Source: Henckelia pumila (lineage: Eukaryota > Streptophyta > Magnoliopsida > Lamiales > Gesneriaceae). From it: a stretch of DNA of 64,000 nt. The stretch covers positions 88,678,151 to 88,742,150 of the forward strand of contig NC_133120.1 of the NCBI RefSeq assembly GCF_033568475.1, given 5' to 3'. The notes beneath the pieces were generated by a model that was given only the letters and a program-made list of their open reading frames with translations, had not been told where the DNA came from and ran no database searches. The position numbers and the translations under genes were made by a program. How positions within the stretch are numbered: position 1 is the stretch's first letter; each line of letters begins with the position of its first letter. Below, one piece after another: positions 11,956 to 22,903 of the stretch.

Positions 11956-13082
11956 TTATTTTTTTAAGAAAGCTTTTACCTGGGTGTTATCAACCTTTAG
12001 CGTGAATTTTTTAGCAAGTAAAAATAATGACCATTTTTCGAAAGCCCTTTTAACTGCATAAAATTCCTTTTCGTTGATATGCCATCTGATGGCCTCTGAT
12101 TCTGAAAAAAGACCGCTACAGTGTCTGCATGATATTTCTCCATCCGTAGTGATCTTGGTAAGGACTGCTGCCCACCAATCGTCACTAGCATCCGTAAATA
12201 AAACCAGATCATCTTCATCTTCGGGTATAGCCATTTTTTGGAGATGCTTACATATCTCCTTTAATTGATTTACCCCTTGAGTATGGTCTTCGGTCCATAT
12301 AAACCTAGCATCCTTTTTTAACAAAGGACTGAACACCTTTCTGTACATTGCTAGGTTGTTAATGAACATCCCTGCGAAATTAACTACTCCAAAAAAACTC
12401 TGGAGTTGTTTTATGTCTTTGAGTTTATCTGGAAAATTCTTTACCTTTTCCACAATATGGGGTTGTAGAATTATTCCAGTTTCATCAATCTCAATACCAA
12501 GGAATTCAATTTTCCTTGTTGCTATGACTGCTTTCTTTTCAGATAAGACCAGTCCTTCTTGTTTACAAATTTTAGAGAAAATATCTAAGTGTTTAACGTG
12601 TTCGTCTATATTTTTTGATGCTATAAGAATATCATCAATATAAACAAACATAAAGTTGAAATAATCTTTATAAAGGTTATCCATCTTTCTTTAAAATATC
12701 TGGGGTGCATTAGCTAATCCCATAGGCATAACTTCCCAAATATAATGTCTTTGTGGAGTAGAGAAGGCTGTGAATTTCTTACTGCCTTCTTCCATTAAAA
12801 TCTGGTAAAATCCAGACTTACAATCAAATTTTGAGAACACTCTAGCATTTCGTACACAGCTAATTAGGTGTTCTCTACTCGGTAGAAGTACCCATCAAAC
12901 TCCAGGATTTTATTAATACCTTGGTAGTTAATAACTAACCTGAGTTTCCCTCTTTTTATTTCACCATGATTTTTGACCAGAAATCCTGGGCTGCTATATG
13001 GTGAAACTCCTTTTTTGATTAGACCAAGGTCCAAATGTTCTTTGATAATTATTCTCATATCCCTTTGATCTATTATGTTCAT
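11956..13082 (-). pseudogene. Fossil caulimovirid reverse transcriptase and RNase H block
   Basis: It shows the RT entry region (LRLVINYQGINKI), the YIDDIL catalytic motif, the thumb region with FLGIEID and SFFGVVNFA, and an RNase H domain starting at LFTDASDDWW with a downstream KEFYAVKRAF segment. These are hallmark caulimovirid pol sequences. In a live virus this enzyme copies the pregenomic RNA into DNA. The block is part of the broken element. Confidence 0.85.
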
Positions 13083-13160
13083 CGAGATAGGCTTATATCT
13101 GACGAATTCATACTCTTTGCCTTCATTTAGAGTAAGACTAGCTTTGAGTTGATTTCTATC

Positions 13161-14285
13161 TCACCATGCCAAAGAATGCTCGTTGTAACTTTCTTTGAGC
13201 CTCTTTTTGACATCTTCAAGGGATACCTTATTTTCTAACTCTATATCTTTGTGATTTAGAGTCACCTTGAGAAGCTCCATATCCTCTGTTTGGAGTTCTT
13301 GTTCTGTTGTTATTTTCAACATGGTTTCTCCAAACCTTCTTGGATCTTTCATCTTTGGGTGAAAAAGTTGTCCTTTATCACCACGCTGGCTGCGAAATAT
13401 TATCGGCAATTGTCGATAAAAAGCAACTTTGAGTCTTTGAACGATAATTTTATGATCACAAATTGTAGTGAACATAAGTCTTATTGACTCATTGTCTTGT
13501 GTGTACTTCTTAAACATTTGTAAGAAGTTATTTCCTAACAGGATATCAGCTTCTGTATCATGGAAATAGATTGGTGGTGTCTTTACCTTGTACCAAGGTG
13601 TTTGACCTGCTCCTTCCATGAGGATTTCTGCTTGTTTTATTCCTTTGAAAATAATTAAAATTCTTCTAGAGAAATCCCGTCCAGCAATTTTTGGCAATTC
13701 TTCTTCACATTCTTCAGGGAAGACTCCTCTTTTTGCTGTACAAATTTCTGCTCCCGAGTCAATATAAGCTGCAAAGTATTCAGCCTTATATTGTTCATAC
13801 AACATTCCTATTGGAATGTATATGGATAAAGGACTTGTTGTCATTTTTTAAAGGGATTACTAAATGGCCCTGCTATTTTTAACAGACTGTGTTGCAACTC
13901 AGTAATCCGATTAAGACTTTTCACCTTTAGTTTTCCTAAGGCTTCAGAAGGTAGAGTATGGTTACTTCTTTCTACTTCTTAGATGCGTCCTAGTAAATCA
14001 TGTTCATGACTTACTAATTTCAATAGTTGCTTCTTCCTCTGTTTGTAAACAGAGTTTTCGAATCTGTTTAAGGGATTGTCCCTTATCCAATTCTCTTGGT
14101 TTTCCATCTCGTAGAATTTTTATTGAATCCTCCAAGTCTTCTCTTTTGCCATAAACTCTATTTTTTTTTTCAAGGCGTTTCCATGATTTATGGTCCTCCA
14201 GAAATTCTAGGCCAAGAATGAGCTGATCCATTTCTTTTCCTGGAATTCCACAGATTTGAACTTCCAATTCTCCAATATTTATCAC
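13161..14285 (-). pseudogene. Fossil caulimovirid aspartic protease block
   Basis: The retropepsin-like active-site segment YIDSGAEICTAKRG is clear, followed by DILLGNNFLQ, which is typical of caulimovirid proteases. A second DSG-poor upstream segment, with LELGLEFLEDH-like character, joins it to the movement-protein region. The family enzyme processes the viral polyproteins. It is part of the broken element. Confidence 0.7.
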
Positions 14286-14297
14286 TCCTTGGTAAGT

Positions 14298-15419
14298 TCA
14301 TTTTTCTCGTTGTTCCAAATAGTAAATCGAGTTACAAGGGAACTGATTCCGATGACTTGTAATTTCGAATACTATTTTCACTTCTTTCCATCCTTCTGGA
14401 GATCTAAGTTTTTCTATTATAGAAAACTCCTTTTCTTCTGGTGGAATTTCTTGAATAGGAGATTTGTCCCATCTCCTACTTGTCATTTGGTCTACTTGGA
14501 AAGATAACCTTCGGGGTTCTATTTTAAGGTCTCTGTATAGAACATGTCTGTCTTGAATTTGAATGTCTGTTTCCTGAATTAAAGAAAACTCGATTCTTTC
14601 CGAGTATATTGCATGAGCAACTTTCCCAAATATCTCTGGAATTTCAATGAACTCATTTCTAATAAATAATTCAGAATGGTGAGTATTAGAAAGAGCATAT
14701 GAAATTTGATATGTAATAGAATATGACCTATTACCTTCCTTCATTAGTCTTTTTTCCTTGAAGTTTTGATGCAATGTCAAGGCTCGACTAAAATCTCTAT
14801 CAGCTAAATTGTAGGCTATTCTTGGATAAATAACTCCCACAATTTTTTCTGCGCACAAATTTCCTGAGATAGTTCCTAGAACCGCATCTTGTATATTCCC
14901 CATTCTTTTATCGCATACTACGATATCTATGGGTGAATCTATTCCTTCTTTAAAAGTAGCTTTGATCATAATCTGGATTGCTCCAATATGAATCCAAGAC
15001 ATTGTCTTTGCTATTTCTGCTTTTAATTTCTGTAATTCCTCACGAATTTCTTCAAAGAGAATCAACTGCATCTCAATTTGATTACTGGTTAATTCCATAA
15101 GAATCGCCATTTCTCTTCTGGATACCTTATAAATCAAATTATGTCTTCTTTGTCTTAGCCCTAGGTTTCCTAAAACTCTTTCAACTTGTCCTGCCGAAAA
15201 TCCTTGGTACTTCTGTAGTGTTGGATTTTCTCTCATAATCCTTTGAACCATATTATGAGATATCGTGGTTTGACTAAATAACCCAGCCAAATTTTCATGT
15301 GTTTCATGTCGAAACACCTCCTCTTTACTCTGATTCTGATTCTGATTCATCCTCAGAAACTTCTTGACTAAATAATATCTCTTCTTCGCATATGCTTTCA
15401 TCTGAGGGGATATCCTCAA
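14298..15419 (-). pseudogene. Fossil caulimovirid movement protein block
   Basis: It contains a segment typical of the 30K-type movement protein of pararetroviruses: IHIGAIQIMIKATFKEGID, then VVCDKRMGNIQDAVLGTISG and FSRALTLHQNFKE. The family protein modifies plasmodesmata for cell-to-cell spread. Its place after the coat block is characteristic of Solendovirus and Cavemovirus. It is part of the broken element. Confidence 0.8.
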
Positions 15420-15434
15420 ATTGATATACTTGGA

Positions 15435-16725
15435 CTAGATCTTGAAAGAAAACCGCATCATCCATATCTGGTGTTGCTTCAAAGAGTTTGACTCTTTTTT
15501 TCTCGTTTTCTGGACAATTTGTAGATATATGTCCTTTTGCTCCACATGTCCAGCAGTTGCAATCCTTGAAACTTTCACTTGCCCTTGTATGAGTTCTTCT
15601 GAAAGTTCTTCTTGATGGTGTTCTTTCCCTGCTTTGTGATGAGCCTGTTGCTGGGGACGTTCTTGTAGGTCCACTTCTTCTACCTGATCTAAAGGATCTG
15701 GCTTTTTGTTTGGACCAAAATGTTCTTGGTTTTCAAGAACTCTTCATTCTTTTATTATAGGGATTATTTCTGAATTTCTTCCTTTTAAATCCCTGTGTTC
15801 TGTTTTCAATGATCGTTGAAAGATCATTTTCTCTACAACACAAATGTGTACGCTTATCTATACCCCTTATTTTCTTGTAGTTCTTTTGTAATGCTGCCAT
15901 ATGGCACCATTCTACCAATTTTCCTTTCAAAAAGGACGCGCGTCTTGCCAATGTATCAAGATTACCTGGAACGTATTCTTTAATCAGCATTTCTCTCCAG
16001 GGACTTGGAATTTTTGCGAAAAATATCTGAATAGCTACATTTTCCTCGACTCCCGAATTCCATCTATATTTAGTGAATAACATAATGTATTCATCAACTA
16101 AACAGATATCATGTAACTCGAGGCTATACAGAGCTTGAGTATATCTTCTTTTTTTCTATGTATCTTGATTATTGAAATAGTCTACCTCTATGAATTATGC
16201 TTCAAATAGGGTGGCCATCCTTTCTCCAATCTCGCTGAGGGATTCTCTTCCTAAGATTGATTCCTTTGTATCTGGCATAGTCATCTCCCATGCGATCTTG
16301 ACAGATCCCATTAGACTCATTTCTAGAAGTTTAATGAATCCTTCTTTATTGAGATCTAATGTCCCTGCTGTAATTCTCATAGCTGACGTCCATTCATCTA
16401 TAAGATCTTCTCTGTTTTTGAAGTCCAAAACATCAAGGTTTAACATAACCCCATAAGGATGTATCGGGTCTAAAACAGTTTTTCCATAAGGAGTTTGATG
16501 TAGTGGTATTTTACTCCTTCTTGATCTGGTTCCTGCTGGATGTGAATTTTCTCCCACATTGAACTCACTATGTGATTCTTCTGTTTTTACCACATATCTT
16601 GGGGGATTTCCCATGGGTTGTTCACCCTTAGAGGAATTCATTTTCAGATCTACAACTTTGAGATTCGCAAAAGAATTCGCAAGATCTTGTAGATCCTCGA
16701 GATTTAATCTTTCTAAAGTAGTCAT
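15435..16725 (-). pseudogene. Fossil caulimovirid coat protein block with zinc knuckle
   Basis: The block starts MTTLERLNLEDLQDLANSF and includes a helical core (DEWTSAMRITAGTLDLNKEG), a basic middle region and a Cys-His zinc-knuckle region near 15530 followed by an acidic tail. This is the usual caulimovirid capsid layout. The zinc knuckle binds the packaged nucleic acid in living relatives. It is part of the broken element. Confidence 0.75.
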
Positions 16726-16895
16726 CAGATAGTGTTTTTCTCTGATACTGCTTTTATAAGATTAATCATCATTTCATCATTAGTTAAAGGTTTTTGAACT
16801 ATTTTGGTTTTACCTTTCTGATGTAACAAAGGTTCGGTACCAAACGAGAGTGGTAACCTTCCTCATGTATTTTCTTTTCTAGAACCAGAAGTATG

Positions 16896-17096
16896 TTATA
16901 GGTTTAGGATTTTATTTTGAAGATCCTTTAGAGTTCCAAGAATTTCTTCTTGTTTCTTAAGGATTTCTTCAATTTGCGGAGGTATTTCATGCAACTGATT
17001 GCTGTAATATTGTACCGTCTTTTGAATTTCTCTAAGATCTCCGAAGAGTTTAGAGAAATCTGGGGTAATCTCTAAAAATTTAGAGTTAGAAATCAT
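16896..17096 (-). pseudogene. Fossil caulimovirid small 5' ORF, coiled-coil-like
   Basis: A 66-codon frame, MISNSKFLEITPDFSKLFGD onward, with heptad-like spacing (IEEILKKQEEILGTLKDLQ). It sits between the primer site and the coat block. It could be a separate small viral protein or the start of the coat polyprotein. Confidence 0.45.
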
Positions 17097-17300
17097 TTTT
17101 CTTTATCTCTTCAAATTTGAGAGCATTAGTCGCAACCTGTTGTAAGTAATCTATTGTGAATAGATTAACTTGTTTATAGGATTTCGTATGAATAAAATCC
17201 TCTTGATTCAAACCTTCGTTTGAAGTCATCTTTTTGTAAAATCTTCTCCTCAACAAAGAAAAACATGAATTAACGAATAATATTATGTCTGAATAATTAA

Positions 17301-17320
17301 CCTAAAGCTCTGATACAATT
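17301..17320 (-). other. Met-tRNA primer binding site of the fossil pararetrovirus
   Basis: On the minus strand the sequence reads TTGTATCAGAGCTTTAGG. This is very close to the caulimovirid consensus TGGTATCAGAGC complementary to initiator Met-tRNA. It lies upstream of the first viral ORF, as expected. Confidence 0.8.
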
Positions 17321-17460
17321 TTTCCGCATAATTCTTTATACTGCAAATGAGCACAAAATCTCCAGATTCAAGCATAAAACCTTTACAAGTTAAGCATAGA
17401 ACCTATAGATTTCAAGCATAGATTAGCATAAATCCAGCACAAGAATTAAATATTAAAATA

Positions 17461-18338
17461 TTCAAGTTTGGTGGTCCTAGGGAGTTATAGTAAAGAATCT
17501 TTTGCCTAGAGAGTTATAATAAAGTTAGGAAGGGTATTAGGGATTTTAGGACAATTCATTCTTAATTAAATTAAATAAACTATATCGATATTAATTATAC
17601 ATGGGCTAGCTGTTTGAGGAGTCAAAATTATCAATTCATTAATTATATTATTCGGCATATACTATAATACATATGATATTCTAAATAGAAATATACAATT
17701 AATACGTTTAAATATACACAAGTTAAAAGCAATTCTAAGTAAAAACTATCAATTCATTAATTATTAAAATTATATTAACTTAAGATTTACCATCACTTAA
17801 CCCCCAACAAGTCGACCATGTTGGTGAAGATGATGAATGTTTGACTTGAATAAATAATTAAGTAAAAAAATTGTTAAAGTTTCAAAATTACTTAAAATAA
17901 AAATTGTATAGATTAATATTTGTATATAAATTAGATTTTTTATGACATCATTGTGCTGATAAATTTAATTAAGATAATATAAATTTTTTTGAATAATGAT
18001 TGTTAAATCAAATAAAAATAAATTTGATCGATATTAAATATCTTACTATATTATTATAATAGATATATTTTTAATTAACTAACTTTCAATTAATTGATAA
18101 AGCTTGAAATAAAATTATGATTAAATCTTAATTTAAGTCACAATAAAACCAAATTAGTAGAGATTATTTAATTAACTAACTTTCAATTAATTGATGAAAT
18201 TTGAGATAAAATTACGATTTTATCCTAACGTATGTCACAATAAAACCAAAATTATTAGGCAAATTAAACATTTTATATGAGCTTATATTTTCTTAGCCAT
18301 TAGACGTGTTCTTATTTATCAAAATGACATCAAATTTG
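17461..18338. other. AT-rich intergenic spacer
   Basis: The stretch is very AT-rich and non-coding. It holds the 97-bp tandem duplication at 18071-18260 and nothing else that I can support. Confidence 0.5.
18071..18260. repeat. Two-copy tandem duplication, 97-bp period
   Basis: Both copies start TTAATTAACTAACTTTCAAT (18071 and 18168) and later share GTCACAATAAAACCAAA. They have diverged visibly, so the duplication is old. Confidence 0.75.
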
Positions 18339-18520
18339 GGGTAATGCTACGTGTACATAAAGCCTTACACGTTGGGTTACACATGAGACTTAAAATTACA
18401 TGATTATCCTACATGCATTTTTGAAAGATTTTTTCTAAATAAAGTGCAAGGATAATCATGTAATTTTAAGTCTCATGTATAATCCAACGTGTAAAACTCT
18501 GTGTACACGTAGCATTACCC
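18339..18520. mobile_element. Mutator-like MITE with long terminal inverted repeats
   Basis: The 182-bp element begins GGGTAATGCTACGTGTACA and ends with the matching complement. Near-complementary arms run almost to the centre. It is flanked by 9-bp direct repeats, TCAAATTTG and TTAAATTTG, differing at one base. The 9-bp duplication and long arms fit MULE-derived MITEs. The RNA would fold into a long hairpin. Confidence 0.78.
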
Positions 18521-18728
18521 TTAAATTTGTGACATTTAATGTCTTTTTTATGTACGAGAATGTCACTCACATGTAAATTTTATGTATTTATTGCGTTTTA
18601 GTAACTATTTATTTACGAAAACACGAATTTTACAAGCAAGCAGTGTGCGTGCATGATATAACACTAATATTCAATAAAATGACATATCATGACACACAAA
18701 AAAAGTCTCAAAATTAAATGTTTAATAA

Positions 18729-18731
<3 letters not shown>

Positions 18732-18765
<34 letters not shown>
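18732..18765. repeat. (AT)n microsatellite, about 17 units
   Basis: An uninterrupted alternating AT run, 0.8 kb upstream of the HD-ZIP IV start codon. Confidence 0.95.
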
Positions 18766-18768
<3 letters not shown>

Positions 18769-18999
18769 TGTATTTATGAGTTATGGTTATTATTAAATAA
18801 TATTATATTATGGGTCTGCTCTCTTATTCCTTTGCATTCACTTGTTTGCTTGTGTCTCTTAATTACACACACCTTCCTCTTCCAACTTCCCAACACTCCA
18901 TTTCATCTTCTTCCCCCCCAACCTTCACTTTTCTCCACCCAATTCATTCCACCCCTCTTTATTTCTCTTCTATACATTCATATATATACACACACACAC

Positions 19000-19006
<7 letters not shown>

Positions 19007-19041
<35 letters not shown>
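19007..19041. repeat. (AT)n microsatellite, about 17 units
   Basis: A second uninterrupted AT run, directly after an AC run and before an alternating purine-pyrimidine stretch (ACGCGCATGCGCAC). Confidence 0.95.
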
Positions 19042-19042
<1 letters not shown>

Positions 19043-19580
19043 GCGCATGCGCACAAACAAGCGTGTGTTTGAGTATATATTTATTCTTTATATAATCTTC
19101 CGGTGCTCCGAGCGTTACTGAATCTAAGCTACCAAAAATGAAATCATGGCTGGTGCCTTAACCATTGCTAATCTCCGCCCAATAATCCATATCTTTAATT
19201 TTCTGATATCAGATCCCATTTATTTTATTCTTCTCTTTCCTTTCATTTCTCCGTTGAATCTTGGAAGATATAAAATTGCAAGCACCCTTTGTTTTCTTTT
19301 GATATAACATATGATCTTTTTCTGTTTTAGAGAAAAAAAAAGATTTAATCTTTTTTAAAAATAAAAATCAGACGTACCTTGAATTATGATTGCTGTTATT
19401 AAAATATAGTAAGTGTAGTTATTACAGTTATATTATGGGAATATCTTGTAATCCGCTGGAGCTTATTCTTTACAAGTACTACTGCTTCTGTGTGAATGCT
19501 TTTAACATCATTTTCATCGCTACTTCCAAATTCGCGGGCCGGAGATTTTCCCTCTTGGTGAGGTGAAGGGATCATCAATA

Positions 19581-22500
19581 ATGGAGTTCAGCGGCGGTGG
19601 CGGTGGCTCCAGTGGTGGCGACCACCCCGACGGCTCCGATCCTCATCGGAGGAGAAAGCGTTACCATCGCCACACGGCTCACCAAATTCAGACCCTTGAA
19701 TCGTATGTTGGCCTTTAGCTTCTTCTTTGCAAACTCAACTGCATGACAAACTAGTTTGTTGATAGAATTTTGTTTTTTATTTGGATTTTATTGAGAAAAG
19801 AAAGTTTCTTTCTTTATAATTCTTGGACAAATTATTAAACTATAGGGGGATATATAAACAGATTTTCGATGATGCTGAGGTTTGAATTTGTTTGTAGAAT
19901 GTTCAAAGAATGTCCCCATCCAGACGAGAAGACTAGGAATCAGTTGAGCAGGGAGTTGGGTTTGCATTCTAGACAGATCAAATTTTGGTTTCAAAATCGA
20001 AGGACTCAGATGAAGGTAATTAGTATTATTATTTTTCCTTTTTTTTTTTCCATTCTTTTATGTTGAACATATCATGTGTTTTTGATAGATCGAAGTAAAT
20101 AATTTATTCCTAGCTTGGTGACTGACTAATCTTAATTATGTTCTCTTTTTAATTGTTATTTTTGTTTAGACACAACATGAAAGATCAGATAACTGTGCGC
20201 TTAGAGCAGAAAATGATAAGATTAGATGTGAAAATATAGCAATTAGAGAAGCCCTCAAGAATGTGATCTGCCCCTCTTGTGGAGGACCTCCGGTTTCCGA
20301 AGATTCATACTTTGATGAGCAAAAACTGCGGTTGGAAAACGCCTATTTGAAAGAAGAGGTCTAGAATGTTTCATTTCTTGAGTAACATCCCCAAAAGTTT
20401 CATTAGATTAATTGCATGATATCCTATTTTATTGACATTTTTTTATGTGTTTAATTTGTATGATTTATAGCTGGACCGAATCTCAAGTGTTGCATCGAAA
20501 TATATCGGGCGGCCTATTTCACAACTCCAGTCAATGCTGCATAATCATGTATCTTCATTGGATTTATCCATGGCAAGTTTTGGAGGTCATGGAGGTTTCG
20601 TTCCCGGCCCTTCCCTCGATCTTGATCTTCTTTCAGGAAATTCATCAAGTGTGGTTCCGAGTTTAGTCTTCCCTCCAGTGAGCATTTCGGATGTGGATAA
20701 ATCTGTCATGACAGAAATGGCGGCCAATGCCATTAATGAATTGATTAGGCTCTTGCAGAGCAATGAGCCTCTTTGGGTTAAGTCCTCAACAGATGGTAGG
20801 GAGATTCTTGATTCCGAAAAGTATGAGACTTTCTTCCCAATGCCTAATAGTCATTTAAGAAATCCGGAGATACGGATGGAAGCTTCGAGAGCTTCTGGTG
20901 TCGTGATAATGAATGGTTTGGCTTTGGTTGACAAGTTTATGGATGCGGTTAGTCTATTACTCATGCTGTTCTATATGTGGGGCAAAATTTGCATTTTTAG
21001 AAGAAAAAAAAACTATGGAGTACTTTTTTTTTTGTGTGGAACAATCTCTTTCCTCGCCTTCCTTTGGATCCGCTTGTCACATTGAAGTTCCTGGTTCATT
21101 GGTGTAATTTGTAAAAGTATTGACAGGATAAGTGGGAAGAAATGTTTCCGACCATTGTTTCGAGGGCGAGGACTATATGCGTGATATCGTCTGGAATTCT
21201 TGGAAGCCAAAGTGGCACATTGCAATTGGTAACGATAAATATATAACCTTGATCCGTGTGTAGTAAAAAAAAAATTATCCCCTTTAAATTTTCGTGTTAA
21301 GATTGTATGTTTCTTGTGTGGTCATGTCTCTGATTCTCACATTAATTACTTGCTTCATATCACAGATGTATGAAGAATTGCAAGTGCTTACAGCATTGCT
21401 ACCAATTAGACAGCTCTATTTTCTTCGCTTCTGTCAGCAGATCGAGCAAGGCACTTGGGCTATAGTCGATGTTTCTTACGATCTTCCTCAAGAAGAGAGC
21501 CAATTCTCTTCTTCGTGCAAAGCTCACAAGCTTCCTTCTGGATGCTTGATACAAGAGATGCCAAATGGTTACTCTAAGGTTAAATTTAAAACGAAATTCG
21601 ATATAGTTATGTGATTAATTAATTCCTTGCCCTAATGATTGATAATAAGTGAGATTTTAGCTGAGTTTGATGCATCATTGAAGGTTTCTTGGATGGAACA
21701 TTGGGAGGTAGAAGATAAAGTTCCGGTTCATGGACTTTATAGAGACCTTATTCGGAGGGGAGTGGCTTTTGGAGCCGAAAGATGGCTTTCTACTCTTCAA
21801 AGGACTTGTGAAAGACTTGCTTGTTTGATGGTTACTGGGAGTTCAACTACAGATCATCTTGGCGGAGGGGGTAAGTCAGCTAGAAACTTTCTATTTCTTG
21901 GTTGTTTTGCATTTTATTGTTTGTTAGTGATTCCATCAGCCGAAGGCAAAAGAAGCATGATGAAACTTGCACAAAGAATGGTGAAAGGCTTCTGTTCGAG
22001 CATCAACCCTTCCAATGGCCAACAATGGACCACGATATCAAGATTAAACGAGTTTGAAGTCCGAGCCACGTCTCATAAGAGCACTGATCCTGGCCAGCCT
22101 AGCGGCGTAGTGCTTTGTGCGGCCGCTACTCTCTGGCTTCCGGTCTCTCCACATGACGTCTTCAATTTTCTTAGGGATGAGAGAACTCGACCTCAGGTAA
22201 CTTAGCACAACTCGAGCTTTATCATAATCATAGCATTGGTTAATATTCAAATCATATGTATGGATTCTTATATAGTTGATTTTGATCAAACTATATATAG
22301 TGGGATGTTCTCTCAAATCAAAATCCAGTTCAAGAGGTTGCTCACATTGCCAATGGTTCTCATCCCGGGAACTGCATATCCGTTCTTCGGGTACATTTCA
22401 TACCATCCTTTCAACAATCGACGTTAATTTAAAGACCAAAGCTATATATATCTAACTCAGAATTAATTCTGAAACCATGCATGCAGGCATTCAACTCTGG

Positions 22501-22903
22501 CCAAAACAACATGTTAATCCTCCAAGAAAGCTGCATAGACTCATCCGGCTCACTCATCGTGTACTGCCCTGTCGACATACCAGCCATCGAAATAGCAATG
22601 AGCGGAGATCACGACCCTTCCTACATCCCATTACTCCCCTCCGGTTTCACAATATCCCCCAGCGGCCTCCATTCCACAGAGGGAGGATCAGGAGCTGCAG
22701 GTGACGGTGCTTCAACTAGCTCCACATCCGCCATTGCCACGGAATCATCCTCAGGTTCACTCATGACAGTAATGTTCCAAATACTCGTGAGCGGCATGCA
22801 ATCCTCAGGAATGACGGCCGAATCTGTGGCAACAATTAACAACCTCATCGGCAACACCGTCCACCAGATTAAAGCCGCCTTGAACTGCAGTACCACCCCC
22901 TGA
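19581..22903 (+). CDS. HDG11: HD-ZIP IV (GLABRA2-group) transcription factor, HDG11/HDG12-like
   Basis: Ten exons in consistent phase: 19581-19702, 19898-20015, 20170-20358, 20471-20947, 21127-21228, 21366-21578, 21684-21870, 21928-22196, 22301-22390, 22487-22903. They give about 727 residues; remembered Arabidopsis HDG11 is about 722. A Gly-rich N terminus is followed by a homeodomain (about 21-80, with [14 protein letters not shown]), a ZLZ dimerisation segment (about 81-150) with the family CxxC at 114-117 (CPSCGGPP), a START domain from about 220, and a conserved C-terminal region ([21 protein letters not shown]). The family binds L1-box DNA and controls epidermal traits such as trichomes, stomata and drought response; it acts in the nucleus, and the START domain binds lipid. 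The gene looks intact. HDG12 or a ROC-type name is an equal possibility. Confidence 0.95.

Larger units (their letters stand above)
9990..17460 (-). mobile_element. Endogenous caulimovirid (plant pararetrovirus), solendovirus/cavemovirus-like, broken
   Basis: A minus-strand provirus-like copy of about 7.5 kb, close to one caulimovirid genome. In genome order it has a Met-tRNA primer site, a small N-terminal ORF, coat protein with zinc knuckle, movement protein, aspartic protease, reverse transcriptase with RNase H, a last ORF in the transactivator/inclusion position, and a promoter with TATA box. The coat-before-movement order and the separate pol block fit Solendovirus or Cavemovirus better than Caulimovirus or Florendovirus. 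No integrase was seen, as expected for the family. The coding blocks are not continuous; I judge about half a dozen breaks, so it is a fossil. Its outer limits are approximate, and no target duplication was found. Confidence 0.85.
18521..19580 (+). other. Promoter and 5' UTR region of the HD-ZIP IV gene
   Basis: No coding exon is seen. The stretch contains two AT microsatellites, a short AC run (about 18988-19002) and a CT-rich segment (18880-18970) of the sort found in plant 5' UTRs. Confidence 0.5.
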
